This document shows, one piece after another, positions 45,412 to 54,312 of a stretch of 64,000 nucleotides of DNA; within the stretch, counting starts at the first letter, position 1, and every line of letters starts with the position of its first letter. Both the position numbers and the translations under genes were made by a program. Origin of the DNA: Brevibacterium album DSM 18261 (GTDB lineage Bacteria > Actinomycetota > Actinomycetes > Actinomycetales > Brevibacteriaceae); contig NZ_AUFJ01000010.1 in assembly GCF_000426445.1 (NCBI RefSeq), positions 434,001 through 498,000 on the forward strand, written 5' to 3'. The notes under the pieces were generated by a model. That model did no database searches and had not been told where the DNA came from. It worked only from the letters and a program-made list of their open reading frames with translations.

Positions 45412-46482
45412 TCACCTCCCCTCCCCCACGAGCATGCACCGCAGCTCCCGGGCCGCTTCCACCCAGGCCGGGCGGAAGGCATAGACCGCGCCCAGCCGCA
45501 GCAGCGCCGAGCGCTCGTGGAGCTCGAGCGACGCGGGAGCGACGCCGGCGCGGTGTGCGACCGCATCGACGTGCTCGGCCACGACCGCCGCCTGTCCGCT
45601 GCTCCACACCCCCTGGCGGGACCGCCACCGGGCGTGGGCGCGCAGGTTGCCGAGATCGAGACCGGGGTCCGCAAGGCAGGCGGTGTCCACATCGAGGAGC
45701 CCGGGGCCGGCCTCGGGAGTCCACAGCAGCTGTCTGTCATGCAGGTCCCGGTGCGCGGGCACGAGGCGGGGCGCGGGGAGGATGCTGAGCTCCTCGGCGG
45801 TCCGCTCCACCGCAGCGGAATAGGCACGGGCCTCGGCGCCGAGCAGGCCCGCCGCCCGGTCACGCCACTGCCGCAGGACCCGCGCCTCGGCACCGCCGCC
45901 GTGGACAGGCGTCGAGCGCTGTGCGTCCGCACCGGCCCCTGCGCTGTCAGCGGCACTCGCTGTGCCCGTCGCGCTCCCGGTGCCGACGGCGGCGCACCAG
46001 GCCCGGAGCACCTCGCCCCAGGCCCGTTCCCATTCGACGGCCGAGAAGTCCTCCGGCCGGTGCAGACTGCGCCCGGGCAGCGCCGCGAACGTCACGGTCG
46101 AGGCATCGGAGCCCAGCACCTCGGGCGTACGGAAGGGACCGGCGAAGGCCTCCGCGCTCCCGATGCCGTCCAGGATCGTCCGCGAGCGGCCCTCGCGCAC
46201 CACCTTGGTGTAGCGGCTCCCGTCCGCGCTGCGCACGACGGCCCGCCTGCCGGGGCGATGGGAGACGACGCTGCCGGCCCGGGCAGAGGCGGCGAGCGCG
46301 GGCAGCCGCGGATCGGCGCCGTACGGGTGCAGCCGGATGCCCGAGGCATCCGAGAACCCCGCGCGCACGTGCCCGCCGGCGGAGACGGCCTCGACCGCGG
46401 TGCGCTCCTCCGTCCCGGGCCAGGCCCGGCGGATGGTCCAGGTCTCGCCGTCGAGGAGGACGGAGGCAGGCGGCGTCCTCAT
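45412..46482 (-). CDS. Phosphotransferase-fold kinase, last gene of the glycosyltransferase operon
   Basis: 356 residues. C-terminal lobe has an aminoglycoside-phosphotransferase-like catalytic loop LVPAHRDLHDRQLLW (H244-R-D246) and GLLDVDTACLADPGLDLGNL as the metal-binding DxD. The N-terminal lobe is poorly conserved. A low-complexity insert (TGSATGTASAADSAGAGADA) lies near residue 195. Substrate unknown; given its operon partners, a sugar or sugar-alcohol of the same glycoconjugate is the likeliest. Start overlaps the preceding stop (ATGA). Confidence 0.75.
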   Translation of the reverse strand: MRTPPASVLLDGETWTIRRAWPGTEERTAVEAVSAGGHVRAGFSDASGIRLHPYGADPRLPALAASARAGSVVSHRPGRRAVVRSADGSRYTKVVREGRSRTILDGIGSAEAFAGPFRTPEVLGSDASTVTFAALPGRSLHRPEDFSAVEWERAWGEVLRAWCAAVGTGSATGTASAADSAGAGADAQRSTPVHGGGAEARVLRQWRDRAAGLLGAEARAYSAAVERTAEELSILPAPRLVPAHRDLHDRQLLWTPEAGPGLLDVDTACLADPGLDLGNLRAHARWRSRQGVWSSGQAAVVAEHVDAVAHRAGVAPASLELHERSALLRLGAVYAFRPAWVEAARELRCMLVGEGR

Positions 46483-47840
46483 GAGCCGCTCACCTCCCGG
46501 TGGGTCGCGGCGGCCTCGGCGAGTCCGAGCCGCTCCTCGGCGAGACGGACCCGCTCCTCCGCCTGGACGCACCAGTCGGCGGCGAGGCCGCGCATCGGCT
46601 CGAGCGCGCGCTGGAGGAGGGCGAAGGCCTCCCATGCCGCGATCTTCTCCGCGGAGACCTCTGCGCGGGCGGCCGCGGCCTCCTGATAGCCGTGCATGAA
46701 CGCCGAGGCCAGCGTGGGACTCCGCTGCAGACGGCAGGCCGCGAGCCAGGCGCCGAGGTCGCGGGCAGGCGGCCCCCACCCTGCGCGGTCGAGGTCGATG
46801 ATCCTGATTCGTCCCGCAGCATCGACGAGGATCTGGTCCGGTGACAGATCGCCGTGCAGCTGCGTGGGTCCCCGGCCTGCGGGGGACGCTCCTGCAAGCC
46901 GCGGTGCCAGGTGCTCGCCGAGGCGCATGAGCCGCGAGCGCAGGTGCGGGACGGCCTTCGCGATGCCGCCTGCGAGGTGGGCGGGCTCTGCCCCGGGGAG
47001 GGCGGGTCCGACGCCGGGCACCGCGCGGTCCGCTCCGGGGTCCGGCGTGCGTGCACCTGCTCGCGCACGCAGGTGGACCTCGGCGATCGCGGCACCTGCG
47101 GCCTCGGCGGCACGCGTGTCGGGATGCGCGGCGAGGTCGCCGATCCCCCACCAGGGGGAGGCCGTCACCCCCTCGAGCGCGCCGGGGGGCGTCGCAGCGG
47201 CCTCGGCCTGCTGCACGGGCTCCACCGACAGCACAGGCTCCACCGACAGCACGGGCGCGCCGAGTCGCTGCCACTGCCGGGTCGCCTCGGACAGAGCAGC
47301 GGAGCCCTCCGCGGAGATCCGGATCGCGCGCACGCCGGTCGAGTCCTCGGCCCGCAGCACGAGGCGCCTGCGCGGATTGAAGCGCAGCACCTCCCAGCGG
47401 ATGCCCGGCCCGGCACACGCACGCAGCCGGGCAAGCTGCCGGACAAGGGCGGGATCGGCCCACGCGGAGCCCGAGAGCACGGGGACGCCTCCCGCCGCCG
47501 CGCCTGCGTCCGCCCTGACGGTCCCGCGCTCCTGCGAAGGCAGCGTGTGCTCCCGCAGCGGGACGCCGGCGCGCTCCGCCCGGCGGAGGGCATTGCCGCG
47601 CTTATCGGCATCGGCGAGCACCGCGGTCCAGCCGTGCGCCTCGGGCTCGGCTCCCGCTCCCGCCGTCTGCCAGGCGACGACGAGGCTGTGCCCCTCCTTC
47701 ATCCGCAGGTACCGGGCGCGCACGGGGCGGTCGAGGAGCTCCGAGAGGGCCGCGTCGTCGAGCAGGTTCGCAGCCCCCGGCACACCGGCCAGCTCAGCGA
47801 TCCGGCGGCGGTCCCCGTGCGGCTCCGGTCCCGCGCTCAT
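46479..47840 (-). CDS. Phosphotransferase-fold kinase with N-terminal extension
   Basis: 453 residues. Catalytic loop TQLHGDLSPDQILVDAAG (H329-G-D331) with metal motif RIIDLDRAGWGPPARDLG, a clear aminoglycoside phosphotransferase/choline-kinase fold. The ~250-residue N-terminal half (LLDRPVRARYLRMKEGHSLVVAWQ, RWEVLRFNPRRRLVLRAE) looks like a second, degenerate lobe. A short tandem repeat encodes VLSVEP twice near residue 200. Overlaps both neighbours by ATGA. Drug modification is unlikely given the biosynthetic context. Confidence 0.78.
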   Translation of the reverse strand: MSAGPEPHGDRRRIAELAGVPGAANLLDDAALSELLDRPVRARYLRMKEGHSLVVAWQTAGAGAEPEAHGWTAVLADADKRGNALRRAERAGVPLREHTLPSQERGTVRADAGAAAGGVPVLSGSAWADPALVRQLARLRACAGPGIRWEVLRFNPRRRLVLRAEDSTGVRAIRISAEGSAALSEATRQWQRLGAPVLSVEPVLSVEPVQQAEAAATPPGALEGVTASPWWGIGDLAAHPDTRAAEAAGAAIAEVHLRARAGARTPDPGADRAVPGVGPALPGAEPAHLAGGIAKAVPHLRSRLMRLGEHLAPRLAGASPAGRGPTQLHGDLSPDQILVDAAGRIRIIDLDRAGWGPPARDLGAWLAACRLQRSPTLASAFMHGYQEAAAARAEVSAEKIAAWEAFALLQRALEPMRGLAADWCVQAEERVRLAEERLGLAEAAATHREVSGS

Positions 47841-49648
47841 GTCCGCACCTGCTTCAGCTGGGTCGCGGCCCACTGCGCGATGCGCCCCTCGCGCTGGGAG
47901 AGCAGCCGCCTCGGCGTCCCGTCCTCGACGATCCGGCCGTTCTCGAGCCACAGCAGCCGGTCGAGGCCCGCGAGCATGCCGAGGTCGTGGGTGATCGCGA
48001 GCGTCGTGCGCCCGCGGGTGAGCTCGTCGACGGAGGCCCCCACGAGCGCCCGGGCCTGGGGATCGAGCCCCGTCGTCGCCTCGTCGAGGATGACGACGGG
48101 GGCATCGCGGACGAGGGCGCGCGCGATCGCGATGCGCTGTCGCTGCCCGCCCGAGAGCGTGTCTCCGCGCTGCCCGAGCACGGTGTCGTAGCCGGCGGGC
48201 AGGCTCCGGATGAACTCGTCGGCTCCGGCCCGGCGCGCCGCCTCCTCGACCTCGTGGTCGGCGGCGTCGAGTCGGCCGAAGCGGATGTTCTCCCGCACCG
48301 TGCCCGCGAAGAGCACCGACTCCTGCAGGAGGATGGAGACCTGGGAGCGCAGGCTCGCCCGCGTCACGCGGCGCGTGTCGTAGCCGTCGATGAGCACATG
48401 ACCGGAATCCGGGTCCGCGAGCCGCAGGAGGTAGCCGGCCAGCGTCGACTTGCCCGCCCCCGAGGGGCCCAGGAGCCCCACGCGCTGCCCCGCCGGGATG
48501 TGGAGGCTCAGATCCCTGAACAGCTCGCGCCCGTGCCCGTCCCGCGCGGAGACGGAGTCGAAGGCGATATCGCCGTCCACCCGTCCCATCGCGAGGGTGG
48601 GCGTGGGGTCGCCGATCTCCACGGGCTCCTCGAGCAGGTCCGCGATCCGCTCGCCCGAGGCCGTGGCCCGCGCGATGCGGCCGGTGTACTTGGCCATATC
48701 GCGCAGCGGCTTCATCGCGAGCTTGAGGTACATGAGGAACAGGACCATGTCACCCGGCGTCATCGCCCCGCGCAGCACCTGCCAGCCGCCCACGCCCAGC
48801 ACCACGGCCGTCGCCGCGCCCACGAGGAGATCGGTGGAGCGCTCGAGGCCGGCGGCGAGGCGGCGGGCGCGCACCCCGGCGCGCAGCGCGCGCTCATTGC
48901 CGCCCGCGAAGTCCGCGGCCACCGTCTGCTCCAGTCCGTAGGCCTGGACCACGCGGATGGCGCCGAGCGCCTCGGCCGCGGAGCTCACGAGCTGCCCCTC
49001 GCCCTTGCGCGTGGCGCGCGAGGCGTCCGTGATGCGCGGGGTGGAGAAGCGGGAGAGGACGAGATAGGCCGCGGCGGTCGCGACGACCACGCCCGCGAGC
49101 ACGGGATCGAGGACGATGACGACGCCCAGCAGGACGAGGAGCGTGAGGACGTTGCCCACGAGCGGCAGCCCCGCCGTCACCGCGACCTCCTGCAGGCGCC
49201 CGATGTCGCCGACGAGCCGCTGCGAGGTGTCCCCCACCGAGGCCCGCGAGTGGTAGCGCAGGGACAGCGACTGCACGTGGTCGAAGACCCGCGAGCGCAG
49301 CTCCGTCGCCACCCGGGAGCCCACGAGGGCGAAGGCCACGGTCGAGGCGTAGTTGCAGAGCGCGCGTCCGGCCACGAGTGCGGCGAGGATGAGCGCCCAG
49401 GTCACGAGCGTGATCCCCACGTCCTCCCCCATGCCCGTGCCGGCGGCGACCCGGGCGCCCAGGGCCGCCGTCACCGCGTCGACGGCATATTTGACGGGCC
49501 ACGGCTCGAGCACGCGGAACACGACGTCGCCGGCGAGCGCGAGCAGGCCGCCGAGCGCGAGCAGGCGGTGCCGGCGCAGGTGCGGGACGATCATCCGCAG
49601 CGTGCGGCGCAGGGCCTGCCGGCTGAGGGTGCGGGAGTTCCGGCTCAT
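47837..49648 (-). CDS. ABC exporter half-transporter (permease–ATPase fusion)
   Basis: 603 residues. Six-helix type I exporter domain (LLALGGLLALAGDVVFR; TLVTWALILAALVAGRAL; VLTLLVLLGVVIVLDPVLAGVVV; LLVGAATAVVLGVGGW and others), then a nucleotide-binding domain with Walker A GPSGAGKST (394–402), Q-loop SILLQESVLFAGTVREN, signature LSGGQRQRIAIARAL, Walker B VVILDEATTGLD. The MsbA/lipid-exporter type would fit flipping of a lipid-linked glycan made by the three adjacent glycosyltransferases. Overlaps the next gene by ATGA. Confidence 0.9.
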   Translation of the reverse strand: MSRNSRTLSRQALRRTLRMIVPHLRRHRLLALGGLLALAGDVVFRVLEPWPVKYAVDAVTAALGARVAAGTGMGEDVGITLVTWALILAALVAGRALCNYASTVAFALVGSRVATELRSRVFDHVQSLSLRYHSRASVGDTSQRLVGDIGRLQEVAVTAGLPLVGNVLTLLVLLGVVIVLDPVLAGVVVATAAAYLVLSRFSTPRITDASRATRKGEGQLVSSAAEALGAIRVVQAYGLEQTVAADFAGGNERALRAGVRARRLAAGLERSTDLLVGAATAVVLGVGGWQVLRGAMTPGDMVLFLMYLKLAMKPLRDMAKYTGRIARATASGERIADLLEEPVEIGDPTPTLAMGRVDGDIAFDSVSARDGHGRELFRDLSLHIPAGQRVGLLGPSGAGKSTLAGYLLRLADPDSGHVLIDGYDTRRVTRASLRSQVSILLQESVLFAGTVRENIRFGRLDAADHEVEEAARRAGADEFIRSLPAGYDTVLGQRGDTLSGGQRQRIAIARALVRDAPVVILDEATTGLDPQARALVGASVDELTRGRTTLAITHDLGMLAGLDRLLWLENGRIVEDGTPRRLLSQREGRIAQWAATQLKQVRT

Positions 49649-50919
49649 GGCGCGACCGCTTCCCGGAGGAGGGGCCGGGCCGCCGGACGGGAGTGCTGCG
49701 CGGCCGCATCACGGTCCTGTCCGCCTGCGCCGCGGTCCTGTGCGCCCGGCAGCCGGTCGAGCCACACGGCGCAGCGCTCCTCCCAGGAGTGCTCTGCCAC
49801 AGCGGCTGTGCGGGCGGCGGACCCCAGGCGGGCGCGCAGGGCGGGGGCCGAGGCGAGCGCCCCGAGCGCATCGGCCAGCGCGGCCGCATCGCCCGGCTCC
49901 ACGAGCAGGCCCCGCTCCCCTTCGCCCAGCAGACCGGGCAGCTCGCCGACCCCCGATGCGACGACCGGCAGGCCTGCGGCCATGTACTCGTAGACCTTGA
50001 GCGGCGAGAAGTAGTCCGCGCCCGGAGGATAGGGCGCCACGGCCGCATCGAAGCCTCCGAGGATCCCGGGCACGCGTTCCGGGGCGACAGCGCCGCGGAA
50101 GGTCACCTGCGCCTCGATCCCGAGCGCGCGGGCACGGGCACGCAGGCTCTCGAGCTCCGGGCCCTTCCCGCAGATGTCGAGCCGCCAGTCCGAGGACCCC
50201 ACCGCCGCCCGCTGCGGAGCCGGCGCCTCCTCGCGGGCGAGCGCGAAGGCCTCGAGGAGGACGTCGGTCCCGTGCCAGGGCTTGAGCGTGCCGACGAATC
50301 CCACCGTGAAGGCCGCCCGCTCCCCCGCCCGTGCGGACGCCGGCCGGATCCGCTCGACGTCCACGCCGTTGGGCACGACGACGATGCGTCCGGCCGCCTC
50401 GGGGCACATCCGTGCGGCCCAGGCGGCCACCTGCGAGGACACACAGGTGAGCACCCTCGCGCGCGCGAACTGGAGCCGTGTGGCGGCCAGCGCCGCGGAT
50501 TCGTCGCACAGCACGCGGTGGGTGCGCTGCTCCTCGACGAGCGGCGCATTCACTTCGAGGACGAAGGGCGCCCCCGAGCTCCGGGCCAGCTGAGCGCCCG
50601 CCGTGCTGAAGAGCGCATAGCGCTCGTAGACGAGGTCGAAGGGGATGCCGTGCGCCCGTGCGGCCGCCGCGAGCCCGCGGCCGGCCTCGGCGATGCGGAC
50701 CTCCCGCCCGGCCGCGTCCGCGGAGGGGCCGATGCCCACCGTCACGACCTCGAGGTCGGCGAGGTCCGCGGGAACCTCCTCGTCGCGGCGCACGCAGAAC
50801 ACCGTGACCTCGTGGCCCAGGCGGCGCAGCGCGCGGATGACCTCCTGCACGTGGACGGAGGCGCCCTTCGTCCCGAACACCCCGATCCCCGGATCGGCGA
50901 GCAGATACGCGATCCTCAT
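49645..50919 (-). CDS. Glycosyltransferase family 4 (first of two)
   Basis: 424 residues, GT-B fold. N-terminal MRIAYLLADPGIGVFGTKGASVHVQEVIRAL, central VVVPNGVDVERIRP, FVGTLKPWHGTDVLLEAF, and C-terminal nucleotide-sugar site YFSPLKVYEYMAAGLPVVASGVGELPGLL (E-x7-E type). Retaining glycosyltransferase acting at the cytoplasmic side. The last ~40 residues are disordered (Gln/Asp/Arg-rich). Starts by ATGA overlap with the upstream glycosyltransferase. Confidence 0.88.
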   Translation of the reverse strand: MRIAYLLADPGIGVFGTKGASVHVQEVIRALRRLGHEVTVFCVRRDEEVPADLADLEVVTVGIGPSADAAGREVRIAEAGRGLAAAARAHGIPFDLVYERYALFSTAGAQLARSSGAPFVLEVNAPLVEEQRTHRVLCDESAALAATRLQFARARVLTCVSSQVAAWAARMCPEAAGRIVVVPNGVDVERIRPASARAGERAAFTVGFVGTLKPWHGTDVLLEAFALAREEAPAPQRAAVGSSDWRLDICGKGPELESLRARARALGIEAQVTFRGAVAPERVPGILGGFDAAVAPYPPGADYFSPLKVYEYMAAGLPVVASGVGELPGLLGEGERGLLVEPGDAAALADALGALASAPALRARLGSAARTAAVAEHSWEERCAVWLDRLPGAQDRGAGGQDRDAAAQHSRPAARPLLREAVAP

Positions 50920-52289
50920 GCCGCACTCCTCTCTCCTGCGTGCGCGTCCTCCGGGAGCGGGCCCTCCGGGAACGGGCCCTCCGCGTCCGCGCGCTCCGGA
51001 GCGCCGGTCTCCGCGGGCGCACCCCCGCTCACGAGCGCCGCCAGCTCCGCGGCCTGCCTGCGGGAGTCGTACCGGTGCTCCACCCGCTCCCGTGCACGCT
51101 CCAGGAGCGCGAGGCTCCGGGCGCCGGAGACGAGGGCGTCCTCGACGGCGTCCGTGAGCGCAGCGGTGTCCGCACTGGGCACGAGCCAGCCGGTCTCCCC
51201 TGTCGCGATGACCTCGCCCACGGCCGTGACATCGGCGGCGACGCAGCGGATGCCGCGCGCCATCGCCTCGAGCAGGACGGTGGGGAGCCCGTCCGCATTG
51301 CCGTCAGCGCCCACCACGAAGGGGGCGGCGAACACGTCGTGGCTGCCGAGCAGGCCCACCACCTCCTCCTGCGTGCGCGGACCCAGCAGGCGCACGGCCT
51401 CGCCGAGGCCGCGCCGGGCGATCTCCGCGCCGAGCTCCGCCCGCAGAGGTCCGTCGCCCACGATGTCCGCCGTCACGCGGTGCCCGCGCGCGCGGAGCGC
51501 GTCCACCGCGGCGATGAGGTGCCCGAAGCCCTTCTTCTCCACGAGGCGGCCCACGGCGAGCAGGCGGGCGGGCGTCCCCGGCTCCGCCCGCGGCGCGTGC
51601 TCGAAGCGCGCGAGCTCCAGCCCGTTGCGCACGAGGTGGAGGCGCCCGGTCTCGGCGGGGAAGCGGGCGCGCAGGTGGGCGAGGTTGTACTCGCTGATCG
51701 TGACGGAGTGGTGGGCCTCGGCGAACTTGGTCCGCAGGTCCGCGGCGGAGACGTCCTCGTGGAAGATGTCCTTTGCGTGCGCGGTGAAGGAGTACGGGAG
51801 GTCTGCGATGCGGCCGGCGAGCCGGGCCACCGTCGTCGCGACCGAAGCGAAGTGCGCGTGCAGGTGGGTGACGCCGTGCTCGGCGGCGAGGCGCGCGAGT
51901 GCGACGGCCTGCCCCGCGTCGTCGTGATCCGCCTCCAGCAGCGCGTCCAGGGCCGCGGAGAGGCCGGAAGCGAGTCCCGCCCCGGCGGCCTGCCGCCAGC
52001 CGTCCCACCACCGGTGCGCGGAGCTGGGCCGCGGCACATGGACGACGGGGGCCTGTACGCGTGCGAGTTCGGGATGGAAGCGGGAGTCCGTCGTGGGCCG
52101 CAGGGAGAAGATCACGAGCTGCTCGCCCCGGGCCTCGCGGGCGAGTATCTCGGAGACGATGAAGGTCTCGGAGAAGCGCGGGTACATCTTGAGGACGTAG
52201 CCCACGACGGGGCGGCCGGAGCCGGTCGGCGGCTGCGCGGCGAGGGGCTGCGCCGGGCTCTGCTCCGCAGGCGTGCTCTCAGTGCGCAT
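50916..52289 (-). CDS. Glycosyltransferase family 4 (second)
   Basis: 457 residues. N-terminal GYVLKMYPRFSETFIVSEILARE, GVTHLHAHFASVATTVARLAG, the donor-binding LLAVGRLVEKKGFGHLIAAVDAL, DIVGDGPLRAELG and ADGLPTVLLEAMARGIRCVAADVTAVGEVI. The YP-x-SETF start is typical of polysaccharide-locus GT4 enzymes. ATG at 52289 lies within the end of the upstream gene (11-bp overlap). The last ~30 residues are a proline/acid-rich tail. Confidence 0.88.
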   Translation of the reverse strand: MRTESTPAEQSPAQPLAAQPPTGSGRPVVGYVLKMYPRFSETFIVSEILAREARGEQLVIFSLRPTTDSRFHPELARVQAPVVHVPRPSSAHRWWDGWRQAAGAGLASGLSAALDALLEADHDDAGQAVALARLAAEHGVTHLHAHFASVATTVARLAGRIADLPYSFTAHAKDIFHEDVSAADLRTKFAEAHHSVTISEYNLAHLRARFPAETGRLHLVRNGLELARFEHAPRAEPGTPARLLAVGRLVEKKGFGHLIAAVDALRARGHRVTADIVGDGPLRAELGAEIARRGLGEAVRLLGPRTQEEVVGLLGSHDVFAAPFVVGADGNADGLPTVLLEAMARGIRCVAADVTAVGEVIATGETGWLVPSADTAALTDAVEDALVSGARSLALLERARERVEHRYDSRRQAAELAALVSGGAPAETGAPERADAEGPFPEGPLPEDAHAGERSAA

Positions 52290-53502
52290 GGGCGGCCTCC
52301 GCGAGTCGGGAGCGGCCGGCGGCTGCGGCGGTGTGCACGGCGGGTGCGGCCGCGCGCCGGCGGGAGCGGACGAGCTCGGCGGCCAGCTCCGGCACGCGGA
52401 CGAGGCCGTCGAGGTCGATGCCGCCGCGGTCCGTGCGCCTGCCCGCGGTCTCAGCGAGCCAGGAGCCGAGGGCCGCGGGCGTGCACTCTCCCGCGGCGAG
52501 CACATCGACCGCGCCGGCGTCTGCGAGCGCCGCCGCCCGGCGCGACTGCTCGGCCCGCCGGGAGCAGCGCGGGACCACGAGCGCGGGCGTATCGGTGGCC
52601 ATCACCTCGGTCAGCGAGTTGTACCCGCCCATCGTCACGACGGCCGAGGCCGCCCGGATGAGCGCGGGCACGTTCGCCGCTGTGCGCAGCACGACCGTGT
52701 CCCCGGTCGCCGCCCGCCGGACCTCGGCGGCAGCGGCCTCGGGCATCTGCGGGCCAGTGATGACGAGGTGACGGAGGCCGCGGGGAACCTCGGCTGCGGC
52801 GGCGGCACGGGCCACGGGGCCGCCGTCGGCGCCTCCGCCCACCATCGTGAGCACGAAGGGGCTCCCGGCGACGGCAGCGGAGGCCTCGGGCCGGCCGTGG
52901 GAGAGATAGCCGGTCGTCCGGACCCGCGGGGCCAGGCTCGCAGGCACCTCCCCCGTCGCGAGGGGATCGTAGATGCCGCGGTCGCCGTAGACCCACACCG
53001 CATCGTAGGCGTCCGCGACCGCCTCGACTCCGCCGCCGCCCTCCCATTCCGGCCGGACCGCCTGGGGTGCGTCGAGCACGTCGCGCAGCCCCAGCACCGT
53101 CGCACAGCGACCGCGGGATCGGAGGGAGGCGAGCGCTCCGGCGAGTTCGCCGCCCACGCCGAAGGGGTGCCGGTCCGCGATGAGCAGGTCCGGCTCGAGC
53201 GCCTCCACCGCACTCGTGATCGTCGCGCCGCGGAGCTCGGCGAGCTCCTCGACGGAGAGCGGCAGCCGGCGGGAGGCGTATCCCTCGGGAGTCCGGAGGA
53301 AGCCCGGCAGGACCAGCCAGTCCCAGCCCGGCGGCAGAGTGTCCGCCGAGGCATCGGGATGGCCGGCGATGAGCAGCCCGCCCACGTCCTCGCCGAGGAG
53401 CGCAGGCAGCCGCTCTGCGAGGGCGAAGGCGAGCGCGCGGTTGCGCCGGGCGTGTCCGAGCCCGATCGAGTCGTGCGAGTAGAGCACTGCGGTGATGGTC
53501 AT
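52279..53502 (-). CDS. GT28/COG4671-type glycosyltransferase, first gene of the operon
   Basis: 407 residues. N-terminal AVLYSHDSIGLGHARRNRALAFALA and C-terminal MGGYNSLTEVMATDTPALVVPR, the MurG/MGT-like UDP-sugar binding pattern; PPGWDWLVLPGF and EPDLLIADRHPFGVGGEL are also typical of the predicted transferase family COG4671. It begins the six-gene set of three glycosyltransferases, exporter and two kinases, and the following gene starts inside its 3' end. Confidence 0.8.
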   Translation of the reverse strand: MTITAVLYSHDSIGLGHARRNRALAFALAERLPALLGEDVGGLLIAGHPDASADTLPPGWDWLVLPGFLRTPEGYASRRLPLSVEELAELRGATITSAVEALEPDLLIADRHPFGVGGELAGALASLRSRGRCATVLGLRDVLDAPQAVRPEWEGGGGVEAVADAYDAVWVYGDRGIYDPLATGEVPASLAPRVRTTGYLSHGRPEASAAVAGSPFVLTMVGGGADGGPVARAAAAAEVPRGLRHLVITGPQMPEAAAAEVRRAATGDTVVLRTAANVPALIRAASAVVTMGGYNSLTEVMATDTPALVVPRCSRRAEQSRRAAALADAGAVDVLAAGECTPAALGSWLAETAGRRTDRGGIDLDGLVRVPELAAELVRSRRRAAAPAVHTAAAAGRSRLAEAAHAH

Positions 53503-53588
53503 GCGAGACCCCCTGTCGTCGTCATCTGCACACCATCCTCAGATCCGAGGGTGAGGTGCGGATGAGCCGCCGGTGAGAGGGTTCTCAT

Positions 53589-53616
53589 CCGTGCATGAGG
53601 GGCTTCTCATGCACGG
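53589..53616 (-). terminator. Terminator of the two-component operon
   Basis: Perfect 11-bp stem CCGTGCATGAG / CTCATGCACGG around GGGCTT, downstream of the response regulator. A further GCCTGCGCGCAGGC palindrome lies between it and the stop codon. Confidence 0.75.
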
Positions 53617-53649
53617 GCGGGCCTGCGCGCAGGCGGGGCGGAGCGGAGC

Positions 53650-54312
53650 TCAGTCGACCCGATAGCCCACGCCGCGGACGGTGCGGATGAAGTCTGCGCC
53701 CAGTTTGCGGCGCAGGTAGCCCACGTACACGTCGACCACATTGGACCCGGGATCGAAGTCGTAGCCCCAGACCCGCGAGAGCAGCTGCGCCCGGGACAGC
53801 GCCTGACCGCGGTGCTCCATGAGCACCTCGGCGAGGGTGAGCTCGCGGGCCGAGAGCTCGACCTCGCGCTCCCCCAGGTAGGCGCGCCGCCGCCGCAGGT
53901 CGAGGCGGACGCTGCCGGCCGTGAGCTCGTCCGGCACCGGCTCCGCGGCGACCGGGGTGCGCAGGCGCAGCCGGATGCGGGCCAGGAGCTCGGCGAAGTG
54001 GAAGGGCTTCACCATATAGTCCGCAGCACCGCCCTCGAGCGCGGCGACGGTGTCGGTGCCCGAATCGCTGGCCGTGAGCACGAGCACCGGCAGGTGGGGG
54101 CGCTGCCCGCGGAGCTCGGCGAGCACCTCGAAGCCGTTCATGCCGGGCAGGCCGAGATCGAGGACGACGAGGTCGAACTCGCCGGTCAGGGCGTAGTCGC
54201 GGCCCGTGAGCCCATCGGAGGCGACGGTCGGCGCGAATCCCTCCGCGCGCAGCCCCTTCGCCACGAACGATGCGATGCGGGTCTCGTCCTCGACGATGAG
54301 GATGCGGCTCAT
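53650..54312 (-). CDS. OmpR/PhoB family response regulator
   Basis: 220 residues. Receiver domain with acidic pocket (E8/D9), phosphoacceptor D52 in VVLDLGLPGMNGFE and K102 in YMVKPF, followed by a winged-helix DNA-binding domain (ELSARELTLAEVLMEHRGQALSRAQLLSRVWG ... VVDVYVGYLRRKLG ... RTVRGVGYRVD). GGAGGAG precedes the ATG, which overlaps the histidine kinase stop by ATGA. Targets unknown. Confidence 0.95.
   Translation of the reverse strand: MSRILIVEDETRIASFVAKGLRAEGFAPTVASDGLTGRDYALTGEFDLVVLDLGLPGMNGFEVLAELRGQRPHLPVLVLTASDSGTDTVAALEGGAADYMVKPFHFAELLARIRLRLRTPVAAEPVPDELTAGSVRLDLRRRRAYLGEREVELSARELTLAEVLMEHRGQALSRAQLLSRVWGYDFDPGSNVVDVYVGYLRRKLGADFIRTVRGVGYRVD

Noticed and set aside
46479..47840. 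Aminoglycoside resistance kinase
   Set aside because: Only the catalytic fold is shared. The long N-terminus and the glycosyltransferase operon context argue for a biosynthetic substrate.
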